This document shows positions 1 to 14,124 of a stretch of DNA of 64,000 nucleotides, piece by piece. The notes beneath the pieces are model-generated. The model was not told the origin of the DNA. It saw nothing but the letters and a program-made list of their open reading frames with translations, and ran no database searches. Each line of letters opens with the position of its first letter. Position 1 is the first letter of the stretch. Source of the stretch: Stichopus chloronotus (taxonomy: Eukaryota > Echinodermata > Holothuroidea > Aspidochirotida > Stichopodidae); NCBI GenBank assembly GCA_021234535.1, contig CM037830.1, positions 5,058,170-5,122,169 on the forward strand, written 5' to 3'. Position numbers and translations under genes: made by a program.

Positions 1-90
1 ACCCCGATAGTTGCCAGCACTCGAGCTCTTTTGCCCTCTCCAAAAATCAGAGGAAATTTCAAGTCATCCTCTGTAATCCTCTTCAATGCC
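1..90 (-). CDS. PPM1H: PPM1H/J/M-like phosphatase, coding exon 6 (cut by window edge)
   Basis: The acceptor is AAAACAATAG|G. The first base completes Trp331; 29 codons (332-360) and two bases of the next codon follow before the window ends. The residues include TEDDLKFPLIFGEGKRARV and LATIG, matching PPM1H's IEDEDLKFPLIYGEGKKARVMATIGV (recalled). The next expected motif is the 'TRGLGDH' strand, followed by the catalytic DGLWD and GDDIS aspartates. These and the stop codon must lie beyond base 1, about 150 codons if the length is like vertebrate PPM1H (514 residues). The exon has no stop and is too short for a length-based ORF search. Confidence 0.93.
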
Positions 91-655
91 CTATTGTTTT
101 AGAAGTGAAAATCAACAATTCTGTCGATCATGAAGGGTAGATAAATGCCACTTAATGCCGAAAAATACAACCCAATTAACAATACAACCAATATCTTTTA
201 GGAACCACTGATAAAATGTGAATATCCCATGCAAGTCATAAAACGTTAAAAGTACAATGTTACTTTGCAGGTATACAATTGGATACTGCTGCACATGTTC
301 TGTTACAGCTGAAAGGCATTACAGAGTAGCAATCAAATTCCAAACAAAAGTTTAGACCCAATGATGGTTTCACTTTTTCCCACTTGTCCACTCGATACAA
401 TTCCTCATACTTAAAAACTACCACATCATGCTACTCAGTGAGCAGTCAATGACTTCATTTAATTTTGATATATTGTTTAGAATTTACCAACACACTTTCC
501 TGCATTTCTAGTGAGCATGTGAACAATACAAGGTGAGGAAAAAACCTCATAATCATGACTCCAAATATGGTTCAGCATCTGTCTTTATGACCCTGAAAGT
601 AAGAGTGGACTTGGCAATGTAGCCAATGTAGTCGGTGATTCATTCTCTTCCCTGA

Positions 656-1312
656 ATGGCAGCTGAATGCATGGCAGCTGAATGCATGGCAGCTGAATGC
701 ATGGCAGCTGAATGCATGGCAGCTGAATGCATGGCAGCTGAATGCATGGCAGCTGAATGCATGGCAGCTGAATGCATGGCAGCTGAATGCATGGCAGCTG
801 AATGCATGGCAGCTGAATGCATGGCAGCTGAATGCATGGCAGCTGAATGCATGGCAGCTGAATGCATGGCAGCTGAATGCATGGCAGCTGAATGCATGGC
901 AGCTGAATGCATGGCAGCTGAATGCATGGCAGCTGAATGCATGGCAGCTGAATGCATGGCAGCTGAATGCATGGCAGCTGAATGCATGGCAGCTGAATGC
1001 ATGGCAGCTGAATGAATGGCAGCTGAATGCATGGCAGCTGAATGAATGGCAGCTGAATGCATGGCAGCTGAATGAATGGCAGCTGAATGAATGGCAGTTA
1101 AATGGACGGCAGTTGAATGCATGGCAACTGAATGGACCGCAGCTGAATGAACGGCGCCTGAATGCATGGTAGCTGGATGAATCTCAGGTGAATACATGGC
1201 AACTGACATGCATGGCAACTGAATGTGGCACCTAAATGCAATGCAACTAAATGCATGACAGCTAGCTGAATGTATACATGGCAGCTGAATGCATGGCAGC
1301 TGAATGGCACCA
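656..1312. repeat. 15-bp minisatellite, unit ATGGCAGCTGAATGC
   Basis: About 23 consecutive identical 15-bp units run from 656 to about 1000. They are followed by units with point changes (ATGAATGGC variants) and then increasingly diverged copies with short indels to about 1312. The unit joins two palindromes, CAGCTG (an E-box core and PvuII site) and ATGCAT. Fifteen is a multiple of three and most frames lack stops, which creates long spurious open frames on both strands (MAAEC and MHSAA repeats). It lies wholly inside intron 5, 566 bp from the exon 6 acceptor. I see no reason to call it coding. Confidence 0.97.
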
Positions 1313-1572
1313 GTTCATATAAGTTGTGGTGACTGAAGTAAGTCACCACACATGTTTTTGTTCTGTTCAATAAACCATGTACATCATCAGATGATGTACC
1401 ATTCTTGCTTATGCAGGCAAATTTACTTGACTGTGGAAGCTGCAACAACTGGCAGATAAATATTTCAGTACCATCTGAATTTGACTTTTGCCCATTGTAC
1501 AGTATATCATCAGGAAGACTGAATCTTACCAGAATCATTACCATGAACTATTCTGGGAGGAGAGAAGAATGT

Positions 1573-1586
1573 GGGGGGGGGGGGGG
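1573..1586. repeat. G homopolymer (14 G)
   Basis: Uninterrupted run of G in intron 5. Similar G or C runs occur near 17413, 27021, 36490, 38807 and 55660. Confidence 0.9.
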
Positions 1587-3360
1587 ATATCCACAACTTA
1601 ATGAACTGGATATTACACTTTAACATACTTCCAAAAAACATTGTGATAAGACAACTTAAAATGATTTGACTTCCAATCGTTCTGCATGTATTGGCATTCA
1701 TGTCACAGCCTTAGAATAATTTAGCTACCATTGTGTGTTTGGTCCAAAGTAACACAAGACATGGCTAAAAGCACAGTTTCAGATGGTTTGCTGTTCATCA
1801 CTGTCCATAAATTTGTATGTTGAGGTTAGGTCTCCAGGGACACACTGTGCTTGCATTGTTGTTTAAAAGCTACAAAGTTACTCTACTGAACATAGCCGAT
1901 ACCTTTAATTGTTCAAGATACGGTACGCTTGTAAGGACGAGAACATCAGCGGTTGAACAATTAAGGTTCAAAATGTGGAAAAAATTAATAAAAAATTACT
2001 CCAACAGTAAGCAACCAGCTGCTAGGACTCAATACTGCAGTGGAATAGTGAAGTATAACAGCTGGCCATGGCAAAACAAAGTCGCTATATTTTGAATCAA
2101 ATTTGGTATGTTTTCATCCAAATGATTGGATGAAATATTTTAGTCAATGATTTTATTCGCTGACACATTAATGACAAATATCTGAAAATTGGGTAGACGA
2201 AATATAGGGTCTGACGGAATGAGAGAAGTATGTATACATACACGGCAACCTATTATTACATGGGAGTCAAGAACCCTCATTCTGTTTATTTCAAGAAATT
2301 GTAAAGAAAGGATCTATAAGTTTTCATGTATTATCGAATAGAAACTATTTCCTTGCCAAGTAAATGCAATGCATTGCAAACGTAAAATGTAAACCAGACA
2401 CTTTTGCGTTAGGTAACGACCAAAGGCCACTGACACAATACATTGTATGCCCAAGCACATTTAGATGACACGAGGTGAATCTGAATCCGGAGAGAGTGGG
2501 CCGGGAGAAAGTGTAAAGGGTAATTATTCTCATTGTAGTACTGAGTGGTTGATATTACAAACTTGAAATCTGACACTGCTTGAGAACCGTACGGAACATA
2601 GAAGCGATGCACTGTGTATGAACTCATTTACAGTTAGCTGCACCGAGCAAGTGAACATGCATCCATTAATCAGTCATTGCACCGGTACCACAGGTTGAGA
2701 ACAACTTTCATATGCATCACATTCAACTATATCACAGTATGTTTAACATTAAGCAAGGGCAACTTAATAAAGATGTTTTGGACAACCTAATGATTTATTT
2801 TCATTGATCATTCGTTTGTGATTTAATGCTGACCTTAATTTAAAGCCTCCCTACATCCATTTCCGTGGGTGCTGTATACCATTGCAAAACGAAGTATGGA
2901 TTTTTTCCACTTTGCTTTATTACACAAAACTTTTAAGGTCTTACCTCATGTGATGAGGATGACCTCATGAAACCAAACAGCAAGAGGACAATGGCAGAGA
3001 AAGCATGTACTGCAGCGGTAAATATTGCTCAAAATGGTAATGCTTAAGCCAAATTTAACTGGTGTATCACAGTTAGCAAGTACACAGTACATGTGCATGT
3101 AATGTTACTTTTTTAGAGCAAGTCACTGAATTTCAGACTTTTTAAACGAATAATCCCTCTTTTGAATTGTGATCAAAAACAAAATATATTTTTACTGTAC
3201 ATAAAGCAAATCCATCATGGGGTGATCGACTACTTTGTTGTGGCTGCTCCAAGACTATGAATTCATGATGTACCTTTTCATTTTCATTCCTTATAGATAT
3301 TTGACTCTTTTGAAAAGAATTTGAAAATTCATCTCATCCGTAATGAATTCTATGACTTTT

Positions 3361-3560
3361 GTCAGGGGTGCAAATCTCTTTGAAAGTGAGGGGGCGAAAA
3401 TGTGCAAGGTGTATGCGTGGATTTGAAAATGTGCGCACATATCTAGCGTGAAACCCAAATGGGTGTGGTCCAGGGGCTCACCTTAGGACCCCTGGTATGA
3501 GCCAGGAGTAAAGTCTTGTTAGAGGTCCGGGGAGCGAAGTCCCCGGATGCTCATAGCTAT
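3361..3560. mobile_element. G/C-rich dispersed repeat remnant
   Basis: A block of distinctly higher GC than its flanks. It contains GTCCGGGGAGCGAAGTCCCC, a perfect-stem hairpin (CCGGGGA / TCCCCGG) around GCGAAG, and other short GGGGCTCA/CCCCTGG words. This wording is typical of non-autonomous transposon remnants in marine invertebrate genomes. Boundaries and family are not clear. Confidence 0.4.
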
Positions 3561-4078
3561 GGTTTTAATATTTCAGAAGCTGCAGGAAAATTGTTTTGTA
3601 TGGATGTCTTTCAGTGTAGTGGCTCCTGGCACGCTTGTGCAATTGTGCATGCGTGTGTATACTAGATTCATCAGGACGTGCAGTTGTCTGCTTCGTACAC
3701 ATCAAGGGGCTTTTACGCATGGCACTTATTGCATTTGCAGCTTCAGAATAGTCAACATTCATATTATTGTAGTGCTATGGTAGGTAGGGTTCTCTTGACA
3801 AAACGCGGCACAAAATCCTGAGATAGATTGCTCTGGCCTAGTTTAGGAAACGAAGTGAAGGTATAATTAAGACATGTCTTAGGTATTTTGGACTGAAAAG
3901 TAATTCGTCTGCGCCAGATTTCAGCTTCAGATGATACAGATGATATTCCATATAGCCTTGATCAACAGACATTCAAATGCTATGTCAGTTATAGCCTATA
4001 ATTGTACAGTTGTCATGTGTTGCCATCAAGGGGATGTCAATAAGTGACCAAGCAGTGAAAAACTTGAGTATTATTATT

Positions 4079-4165
4079 CACATTTGGGGGGCCAAATTAG
4101 GGTTTGGACCCCCACTTTTTGACTTGAAGGGCAAGGGCCCCCTTGCCCCCTTGGGATTTGCAAAA
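4079..4165. mobile_element. Short G/C-rich repeat remnant with inner hairpin
   Basis: GGGCAAGGG/CCCCCTTGCCC forms a hairpin, flanked by GGACCCCC and GGGGGGCC words. It resembles a fragment of a non-autonomous element. No target duplication is visible. Confidence 0.3.
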
Positions 4166-5978
4166 CTGCTTTTTGTTCATAGGTATGTTCATCATTTTTT
4201 CCATTTGTTTTATCGTTAATTATTGTCAAATATGTTCGTAGAACTGTTTTTGTTAGTACCTTGAGCACATAGTGGAATTTGGCTTCTTTTAGTCTTCTAT
4301 TATTCTAATTCAGAACTGATGGGGGAGAGAAAAATATGCCATCATTTTTAATTCAATTTGATAAATGAGGGCACACTGTAGGTATAAAAACACATTTCTT
4401 CCTTGCAGTGCAATGAAGAGCACGCTCAGATATCTCTTGGATTCACTTCACATATGAACACAGCAATACACACCAAATTCCTACGTTAAGTCATTTCTTT
4501 GGTTTGAGCTGACGTTTGCATTGTACCGGAAAGCACACCGACTGATTCATCTTGAATAATCACTTGAAATTTTCTTTTATTATGTCAACGGAAGATGGAT
4601 CGTGTTTTGATATTCTGCAGTACCTGTTACTTGATGAAATGGCAATTTGCCTCAAAGAGATTTACTGCTGTCAATATGAGTGTTCCAGATGAGGCAAAGG
4701 TACAGAAGAGAAGCAAAGAAGCAACGTTGATTAATGCTTTACACACAAGAACACAAGAGTTGATTGAGATTTTTATTCTGGGACAGATTTACTTTCTGAA
4801 GTCTGTGTCGATTCAATCGAAGAAAGATGCTCCGACAGGTACTGCTGACTCTTAAACCTGTCACAAAACTTTGTGACTCACGGCTGCAATCACAGCTAAT
4901 GTAAATACCAAGAATTTTTATTTCATTGCGTCAATGACATATGACACGAACCAATCATTTCAACAGCAGATCCTTATCAACATTTAGAGTGCTGAGGTGA
5001 TAACAGGATAGTGATACGAGTTTACAAATTACTCGCCTGCTTTCGATGAGATTCAGAAACCAGAGGAAGAGAGAGTCACTTCCAAATATATAGTAAGCTA
5101 CTAGGCTCCACAATCAGTAAATTAATATAATTGCTGATAGATGGATATATATATAGGGAATATTTTTGAAATTATTTGAAAATTGCAAACAGAACACACT
5201 AAGTTAATCTCTGAGTGGTATCAACAAAGAGATTGTTTTTAACCAACAAAATAGTTGTACTTAGGGTGACCAATATGTAACATGCAGAGCAGCACTATGG
5301 AAGAAATACTCAGTGGCTTAATCAATACAGAACAGGTAGGACGCAAACTAGTAAAGGTAAAAGAAGGAGCCCTTTTACATTTTATCATATTATTGAAACA
5401 AAGGTGCAAGCTTTGAGGTTATATTGGCTGAAGCAATTTTGTGATGTACTTTGTTGCTGCTGTTGCAAAAATGTAGCCTAATTTTGACACTACCAGGATA
5501 AAGCCATAAATACGTCATTCAAATATCACCAAAAATGTTCAAGTATAGTCAGCTAATTAATGAGAATGAAATGATTTAAGTGGCAACTTATGAGGGGACA
5601 AAAGTCATTCAATATTACTCCAACCTAAACAAAGGTATTTTAATTAGTTGATCAAAGATGACATGTCCTCAGTGTTATTGAAGGATTCTGATCACGTATC
5701 ATAACCCTCTATAATTGAATTACAAAGGCAGCAGCCTAATTTACATAACAGTTGCCAGTGAAATACAATGAAGAAAGCATGAAATTTCTTTGAACATGAC
5801 CTGTATTGCTTGTAAACATGTTTTCGTTCATCAGCAAAACTTTAACATTCACAAGAAGAGTTGTCTGCCAAGATGAAAAGTATTGTTAAGGTTTTTTTTT
5901 TTTTACCAGCCAGTCATGTTTAATTAAATCTCTTACATTGACATAGTCAACCCGTGTAACCTTAAGTGCTTCTCTTAC

Positions 5979-6182
5979 CAGCCAGACATATTTGAATCTC
6001 TAAATAGCAACATCTTTCCAAGATCCTTCCTCTGAACCCTCTTTTGGTACTCAAGAGAGGTGAAATCATCTCCGAGGAGTTCAGGCTTCTGATTGGCTAT
6101 TGCTTGAAGTCTCCTCCTCTCTGTCAAGGGTGTAAAATCTGAAGACATCTGCATCACTTCCCCTGCTCGACAAAGGATGGCA
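5979..6182 (-). CDS. PPM1H: PPM1H/J/M-like phosphatase, coding exon 5
   Basis: Completes Arg263 and encodes residues 264-330 plus two bases of Trp331. The acceptor is GCGTTGTAG|T and the donor GGCTG|GTAAGA. The residues AILCRAGEVMQMSSDFTPLTERRRL match the PP2C step from the NAGDSR core to the 'L S x D H x P' strand. GDDFTSLEYQKRVQRKDLGK and FRDSNMSGW correspond to the PPM1H/J/M-specific segment GNEFTHLEFPRRVQRKELGK and YRDFNMTGW (recalled). This insert is not found in ordinary PPM1A-type enzymes and is the strongest evidence for the subfamily. Confidence 0.96.
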
Positions 6183-9100
6183 CTACAACGCAAAAGAAAT
6201 AACCAAAGTATGGATGACAGAAAAGAAACGTTAAAAGGAGGACGAATTCAAAAATATTGGAAGAAATGATGTAAATTAAACCTGCTGTCTGTCAGTGCCA
6301 AATTAGGACTTAGAATGTTTAATAATTGTAGTGTCCTCACAGCTGAGAAAATTCTTGTTTTGCATTAAGTAAAAAACATGCCCCTTGAGGTACTGTGAGT
6401 GTTTGACACTTCAAAATACTGTACAGCCCCAGTCATCACACCTCATGTGTATATACAGTATGTCAAACATATGGAACTACAACACTAGCTGTTAGTCTGG
6501 GTTGTAATTGAATTAATTATCAGGAGATCTAACTGACATACATCTACGTAGAAAAGGACACGTGTTCATGTGATCATATGGAGACCGTAGGATATACATA
6601 GGTATACTAATCCTTTTCATCTGGCACTGGCGATAGATTGAAAAGGGGGCACCAGTCTAAATTGGGTGAAGATGGTGGTGGGGGTGGTACAGTAGACGTG
6701 CCAAAGGTTACTAGTAATGAACTCTAGGACAGTACAGCGATTTCAGCTAGTGGGGTATAATGTAAGTGGAGACGGTGAAGAGAAACGTGAAGACAAAAGC
6801 ACATTCACTGAATGTGTGACAGATCTAACATTCACTTCTAATCCATGTTCAACTCTGTTTGCATTAATTGTGACATTATTGTAGTGTATAAAGGCACTTA
6901 ATTTTACCCAGAGTACAGTCATGTAAATACAGTTTTACCCAATTCCCGATTACTTCACACTTGAGTTTGCTTAGGGATCAAACACACCTCTCATGGTGTT
7001 TAATTTAACACCTCAAATTTGTACAACATACTAACCAGCTGCTCTCTAAGAAAATACGAAAAGCCAAACTACATAGACAGCATCACTCTGCACTGCATGC
7101 ACAGTATATTTGTCAAAAGATATGCAAGCACCACAACAGACTTGACAGCATGTGATGTTACTTCCACAGCAAGGAAAGAGAAACATTACAATCCCCTAAA
7201 GTGTACATGAAATTCAAGATTTAGGCAGCTCCCTGCGGATGCAGTATCAAATTGAGGAATTTTAAAAACTGTGTGATTGCTGCTGCATGAGATATATACA
7301 TACTGATTTATCATACTTATAAGTCATTGCATCATTGTCTTTAAGTTTACAGAAAAACTAGAAAAGTCAAGGGATTGCCGCTATCTATGAAGGAGATATC
7401 CCCAAAACATATTGCAATCACATTAAAAACCTTTAAACATGATTGCTCCACTGGCAAGAACAAAAGTTGCCCATCTACTAATTGCTTTAAAATGATCGTT
7501 TATCAAAATGGTAAGGATATCTTCAGAGAGCTTATACTATTTTTTGTATTCTTTCAGGCAAACAAACTTATTATCAAGACAAACATGTAACACATACATG
7601 TATATCACTTCATGCAAGCACGAAAACAGGAGCTGACCTACGGTATTGTGACCGGACCCACTTCATCAGTCTAATGCAACACAAAATTTCTAACTTTTCC
7701 GCTGGCTATAGGGAGGGCCCATATGATTAACTTACTCTTCAAACTACTCTGTTTTACACATGGGCAATGACCCAAGATAGGTTTCCAGCTAGTAGGTCAA
7801 CATCATATGATATTGTACCTCTTATTGCTTCTCAGTGGGCTTCTTTTTTACACACTGGTTAGATTACAGTACTTCTCAAAACCAATCACGGGGAAGTTCA
7901 ACAATACAAAGGATGACAAGAAAAATTGACCAGCACCTGGATTAATTACGCAAGGTTTCCCATCAAATCATCGTCACTCTCTCAGAGGGCTAAATGCCAA
8001 TGCCATCTGATGGTCTGTGCATGCACACAAAGAGGTCTGATGGGGGGAGAACTGACATATGACGACGAGCATACTTGCTTTGAAACTATCCCGGCGGCCT
8101 TATATTTTTCTTTAAGCTCCATAACAGTGAAACCAGTAAACCCTTGATCTCGTCAAGCTTATGCTACATTGGACCTCATTTGTGGTCTACATTACAACAA
8201 AACTAATTCTTTCACAAATATGAAGGAAAACTGATTCCTTTGCAAAAGTAAACTACCATCAAAAGAGAGAGTGATTTTGTGGGGATACTGTAAACAGTTT
8301 AAAAGTACCAAAGGGAACAGGAAAAGGGGAAATAGGCAAGCAAGAAGATAGGATAGGAATAAAGGCATGATATGTCTGAGTAACATTTTTGTAAGCATCT
8401 AATTGTTCCAGCAGCTTCCATACATAACCATGAGCCCTGCTTTAAATATGATCAGCAAATTTGTGGATACTAGTGTGTGTGTATTGGGTTCGAGGTACCT
8501 GCCGACCACAGTCAGTCGGGTGACCACTGCCAACACTAGTGGATGCAAAACTGATTGCTACCATGCATGCATGATGTGCTACAGGAAACACCTGTGCATC
8601 CATGACAATTGCACAAAGCAAAACAAAAAAGAGACAATTACGAAGTGACAAGAAAAATCAGTCATAGCACAAAGCCAAAACTTTTCGGTGTGGCTATGTG
8701 TTCAAGAGGTAATCTTAGTGCGAGATGGCAAAAAGAGAGGGCAGGCTTTAGAGTGCCAAGAACGTCACCAGGGCATTGTAATGATGATAAAGTGAGAGAG
8801 CTTAGGTTATGAGCATACAGGTTAGCAATACAGTGATTTCTCAAACTATAATTTAATTTTGAGCTGAAGATTTTTGATAAGATTAAGAATAAGAAATATC
8901 GAGGGATAATCTATTGGTGATCTGGTATGTTGACACTCATAAAGGAGTGTGAGTCATTTCCGTCAGCATCAAGTTTGCTGAAACTTAAATTGTGTTTCAG
9001 ATAGACCTAACTAGAGTTTAGAGTTGAGGCTGTATATCCCATAGCAGTCTCCATTGTATACAGTGTGCTCCAATCTTCCATTTATTGTTGTCATCAAGAA

Positions 9101-12100
9101 GTAAGATTAAATTTACAAATCTCACTGCAATCACATCATAGATAATATTCACAAAGTACATTACATAGTTTGTAACATTAGGGACTGCATGATTTTAATT
9201 GGAGTCAAGACATGGGTCTAGGCAAGAAGATGGATCAATGATACTATCTACCTACCACCTAAAGAGCAATGCAATGCTATGCTTGAGATACATACAACTG
9301 TCTCAAGATATATGCAATACCTTCATTTTGATCCATTTTGTTATCTGTAATTCAAGACTCAAAACCTTGCAAATTGCCATGCATTGCAGACAAGTTTTTT
9401 CTTTTTTCGTTATTTCATCATTATTTATTATTTTTATAATTGTGCATTATTATTTCGTTATATTGCAATGAAAAAAACTTATCTTCCCAAACTTAAGACA
9501 CAAATTCCTTTAGAGTCTGTAGAAATCCTGTGCATACATCATTTACATACAGTATCTCTCAGGCCATTCAGTGAAGCAGGACTTTCAATTAAATCAGAAA
9601 GACTGCTACCATTGCAAGTGGGGCAACCATTCTGGTATACCACGTGTGTATGCAAACAGTACAGCGACAATGACAGTACCAACAACAGTTTGAATTATCG
9701 AGTCCTGCCAACCCCAGGAATAGATCAATGGAAGTTACTGCTCATTAAGTCCATCAACTTTGGTGGCTCTGTGAAAGGGATGTTTGATTGTCTGTGGCAG
9801 GATCGACAGGGTAGCAGCCACATAGGGCAGCAGCCACAGAGGCACTATGCAGGCTAACAAATTCCAAAATCTTATCAAGACTCAATTTTGAAAATAGTTG
9901 CACGCTGTACATTGCAACAACTGTCCAACGAAGGTGAGTGTCCAACAAAGTTGAGCAGCCTTGAACATTCAACACAAATATGCCAAGCACTTTTATTATC
10001 TTAAAACTTATTTACTGCTCACATATTTACTGCACCCCATCCTCTCATAATTTTAGTCATAATGTTAGCCTCCCCTGAGGTCTGGTGAAGCACACCTTCC
10101 AAATCCTAAAACCAACCAATTGCGGATGGTGCCTACGTTTTTCACTTGCAGCCATAAAAGAAAAAAAGCAGCATTGCTTCTGAAACTAATGAATTTTGTG
10201 AAGAGCAAAGGTCGGCAGATGCAGGTTACACAGTTAAATTGCTTAAAAAATTCAATCGCTGCAGGGATGACCTCTTATTACACATCGGCCGTACGAGTGC
10301 GATTCCACAGCATTACATAATGAGATTTAAACTTCCTGACCGTTGGCTGAGAGTGTGATATCAAATTAATTTGACAATTATCACTGAAGACTCAAAGGAT
10401 GGACACAGTGAGAGGACACTATGTATACATATCAAAGATATAATGCGCCATGCTTACCCTTAATGAAGGATGATTTGAATCGGTGAATATAGCGACAGAG
10501 TGATCGAGTGTTGCCATTCATTAAGAACGTGTGAAATGAAAGCGATACAGCCACATCGGATAAAGAAGAAAGGATGATCATTTGGGTCTTTGTCATAATT
10601 CATATTCGACGTAAACTATTATTGGGTTTGAGAAGAAGGTGCTAGTCGAGATTGAGTAACGTTGAGGTATAGTCAGTGTCAAAGGTCATAAGTCCTTCTG
10701 AGTAAGGTACTAGCATAAAACAGTCGTGTGGAGACGGTTAAATGAGGAGCCAATACCATAACTGTTATGATAGCTTTCATTGCAATGATTCCAAAAGCAA
10801 ACAGACGACAGCTACAGTAACACTCAGTTCAAGTGCTAGCTGCACAGTATAAACTGACTGTTAGATATTAAACCTACAGTAGTTGCGGTCTGTGTCCTAT
10901 ATTTCAGTCATAATTGTCCGCTTAACAAACTGGATCCACACTGCACCCCTAATCTGCCATGTACTGGACTTTCTATGTTCAATGAAATGCACTGCATGTT
11001 TACACCTGCAGTGCCATACCTTCCCCAGTCACATGTTTTATCATTGAGTCCCATTCTTAGATGAACTCACAAACTCACTTGTGAAGCTAGAACAATACCT
11101 CTTCACTATACCAGAACTGACACATTCAGATTTTGGCAGTAAAAGAAGAAGAGGGATGATAAATTAGGCCAATTTTGGAGAAGGGGGGTCAGACTGGGGT
11201 CAAAAGTGACCAACTGAGCATTACACATCATGAGAATGTCAAAGTGCAAAAGGAATAAGGATATATTTAGGAGGCAAAGAAAATTATATTTACTTTGCTA
11301 AAGTTTTTGTCCTCTTATTTCCAAATTACTGAGAACCAAGCATACTACTCCTTTAGTGTGAAGATCAAGCATATTGCTATTCTCTTTTGCCCGAGGGGCT
11401 GACAGCTGAGTTCCACTTTTGAGCAATAATTACTGAGCAACCAAAGTGGTCAAGATGAGAAAGAGACACTGAAAAGCAAATTAAACCAAGAAATTATTCA
11501 TAGGAATACTTAAAATCACCCCCACCAATGGATAATTTATAATTATCACCTCGAACAAAAAAATAAGAACGTAATTTGAAAGTTAACCATGCAGGACAGG
11601 TCCAGTTCCAGTGGTGCACCTTAATTAAATTTTCGTAAGCTAGAGCAGTCATAATCTGGACATCGGTCAATGCTCGCAAACTTTTCTTTGAAAACTGGTT
11701 TATTCAGTGCAAATTCACTCTTGAGGTGTAAAAAACATGTTAAGCAATGCCGTCATCAATTCTACGGACGTACAGGACGTTCCAAAGTCACTTTAAAAGT
11801 TTAAGGTTAAGACAATCAACACATCACAGTTTCAATAGCAACACAGTTGACCTGTTACAAGCCTCAGTGGAGGAAAAAAATTTCAAGTAGGTGAAGCATC
11901 TTCAGTTTTAAATTTCACTCTTAGATGCTATGGTGTTTTCACTAAGATGAATACTAATTTCCTTTCTTTTCATACCAGTTCCAGACATTAGAATTAATAC
12001 TGACAGACTGACATTAGCATCAAACATTTTCACTTCGAACCTTTCTTACAGGTTTGTATCTCTGAAACAGACAAGTTACTGAAAAGAAACTGAAGAGATT

Positions 12101-13902
12101 ACTAATGAGCAGTGTTTTCACAGACTTCTGTTAACGATGTACAGTAGTCGAGGGACAAACTCAGTAGAATTATTTCTAAAAATGATTAAAGTAGGTCTAC
12201 ACAGTACACAGAACAAGTATTTGCAAACGAGGGAAAGGAAAGGGTTTTAGAAGAACTGTCCAAGAACCTTTTATGAAAGTGAGGTCACAGATATCAACTC
12301 TATAACATTAAGTGAACTTAATCACTACATAACCTGAACTTTATAGACACACAAATACAAAACCTGTAAACATGATACACATGTATTAAGATATGATAAG
12401 AACATGACAACATGGGGGGAAATGACTCCTAACATGAGGCGTAATATGACATTGTCTCCAGCTCAACATTTGGAAGGTGAAGGAAACCATTGTACATCAG
12501 GAATCTTACTGGAACGATATACTTCCCTCAAGGATCAAATCTTTCCCAACTTCGTTTCAGGACGCCATACGAGTGTGTCGGTGCATTGCATTCTTACAAA
12601 AGTAACAGCGTAGGTTGGCATCCGGCACCTCATTGTTTGGAAAACTAAATGCAAAGATTGAAACAACTTGCTGACACTGATTTTCTAAACACCAGTGTTT
12701 TCATTGCGATGGTTAAAATTGTGGGGGGAAACAATTTTGCTTAAAATCATATTTATTTTTGATGAATAGTGCAACACTGCCCACATCATATTACGCTTCA
12801 AACTTATGTGGAAACTCTTGAGGATGTACTGTGTCCACTTGTGGATACTGGCCTTTTGCTAATTTGTTAACGTCTCCTCGATATCTGCAATCTTGAACAA
12901 ACTACCTGCTGCCCCTCATAAAGAATGACTATGTATTTTTACTTCATTTAGCGAACTTCCCAGCGAACTTCCTTGCATTTCAAACCTTTCCCTGAAGCTA
13001 CAAATGAGCAGGCTTCTATATCAACCCAAGTACCAATTAAACGCATCTGCCATGAGTATGCAACGGACACTCAGTGAGAGCTGGAGAAGAGTAAGGGAGA
13101 AACAACGCATAGCAGATACCACATTCGCTACAGTTTTGCAGGCATCAACATATTTGTATTCCTCCCTTGGGACTTCTGCATCATTGACACAGTTGACTTA
13201 ATTTAGCCCAAAGAAGATGGCATATAATGTATTGCATCATCTCTGTTAGATGGTTCTGAACATAATTAAAGATATTTGATGGCATGAAAAAAACAAAAAT
13301 ACATCTCTCTCTGGGACCATCTCCACCATCTGAAAATTCAACTCCACACATCTTACTAGCTGGTGGGTGTATTCCGAATTATCCACTGCTAACGCTAATG
13401 TATTGTAACACATAGCGCTACGCCCTCAAGCAGGAAGTTCTAGCACCACGCCCTCTGCTCTTGATCATGGTGAGTTAAACACGACACTACTGTAAGCAGG
13501 GGTAGGTGCAGTATATGTCTATGACAAGGTAAAATTATCATGTTCATATTTGAAGAAACTTTCTGACATTACAGGGTGATGAACTAGAAACTTGTCTTCC
13601 CCAAACATGTTTCCCACAAGAAACAGATGGTTTTCATATCAAGAAAATAAAACAATGTGATTCATTTAAACAAAAAATGATCAAAGTTTTTGTCCCATGG
13701 AAAGTGATACTCCAAATATTCCATCCAGTAGCTGCTGATATATAATTGCTCTTTGTATATGGTTGCCCTCATTGATGGAGGATTTCTTGGAAAGTCCAGT
13801 TTAGAATGATTCATACTTTAATTGGCTAATTAATGTAAGGATATGAGTACTCCAAAGGTTAACATGTGTAATCCCCACAACTCACTGGTGAGGGTAATCA
13901 CA

Positions 13903-14124
13903 AGTGACTCTACTTTCCCCTTACTCATGCATTAAGTTTGACACAGCTCAAAGTGAAATCGAAATTTATTCTGACACAGTGCCCTCTATGCCTAGGCTCA
14001 CCCTCATTTGGTTTTCTGGGGTTGGTGTCGACTGCCCAACCCCAAACTAAATGTGGTAACCTTAATTGGGTTACCACTTTTAGCATGAGTAAGCAAGGGG
14101 TGAGAATATGTCTACGATGTGAAT
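13903..14124. mobile_element. TIR element (MITE), copy 1 of 2 in window
   Basis: The left end reads AGTGACTCTACTTTCCCCTT and the right end GGGGTGAGAATATGTCTACG. Reverse-complemented, the right end resembles the left (CCCCTTGCTTACTCAT against CCCCTTACTCAT). The ends also match those of the element at 22603-22864 while the centres differ, as expected of a MITE family. No transposase. Confidence 0.5.

Larger units (their letters stand above)
91..5978 (-). other. Intron 5 of the PPM1H-like gene (5.9 kb)
   Basis: GT-AG intron between exons 5 and 6, phase 2. It holds a 15-bp minisatellite (656-1312), a G homopolymer, two G/C-rich repeat remnants (3361-3560, 4079-4165) and a short imperfect hairpin near 2108-2137. 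The rest is AT-rich sequence with many stops in which I recognise nothing. Confidence 0.9.

Noticed and set aside
640..1218. Long minus-strand frame of MHSAA repeats and plus-strand MAAEC repeats
   Set aside because: Both come from a 15-bp tandem repeat whose length is a multiple of three and which lacks stops; it lies inside an intron.
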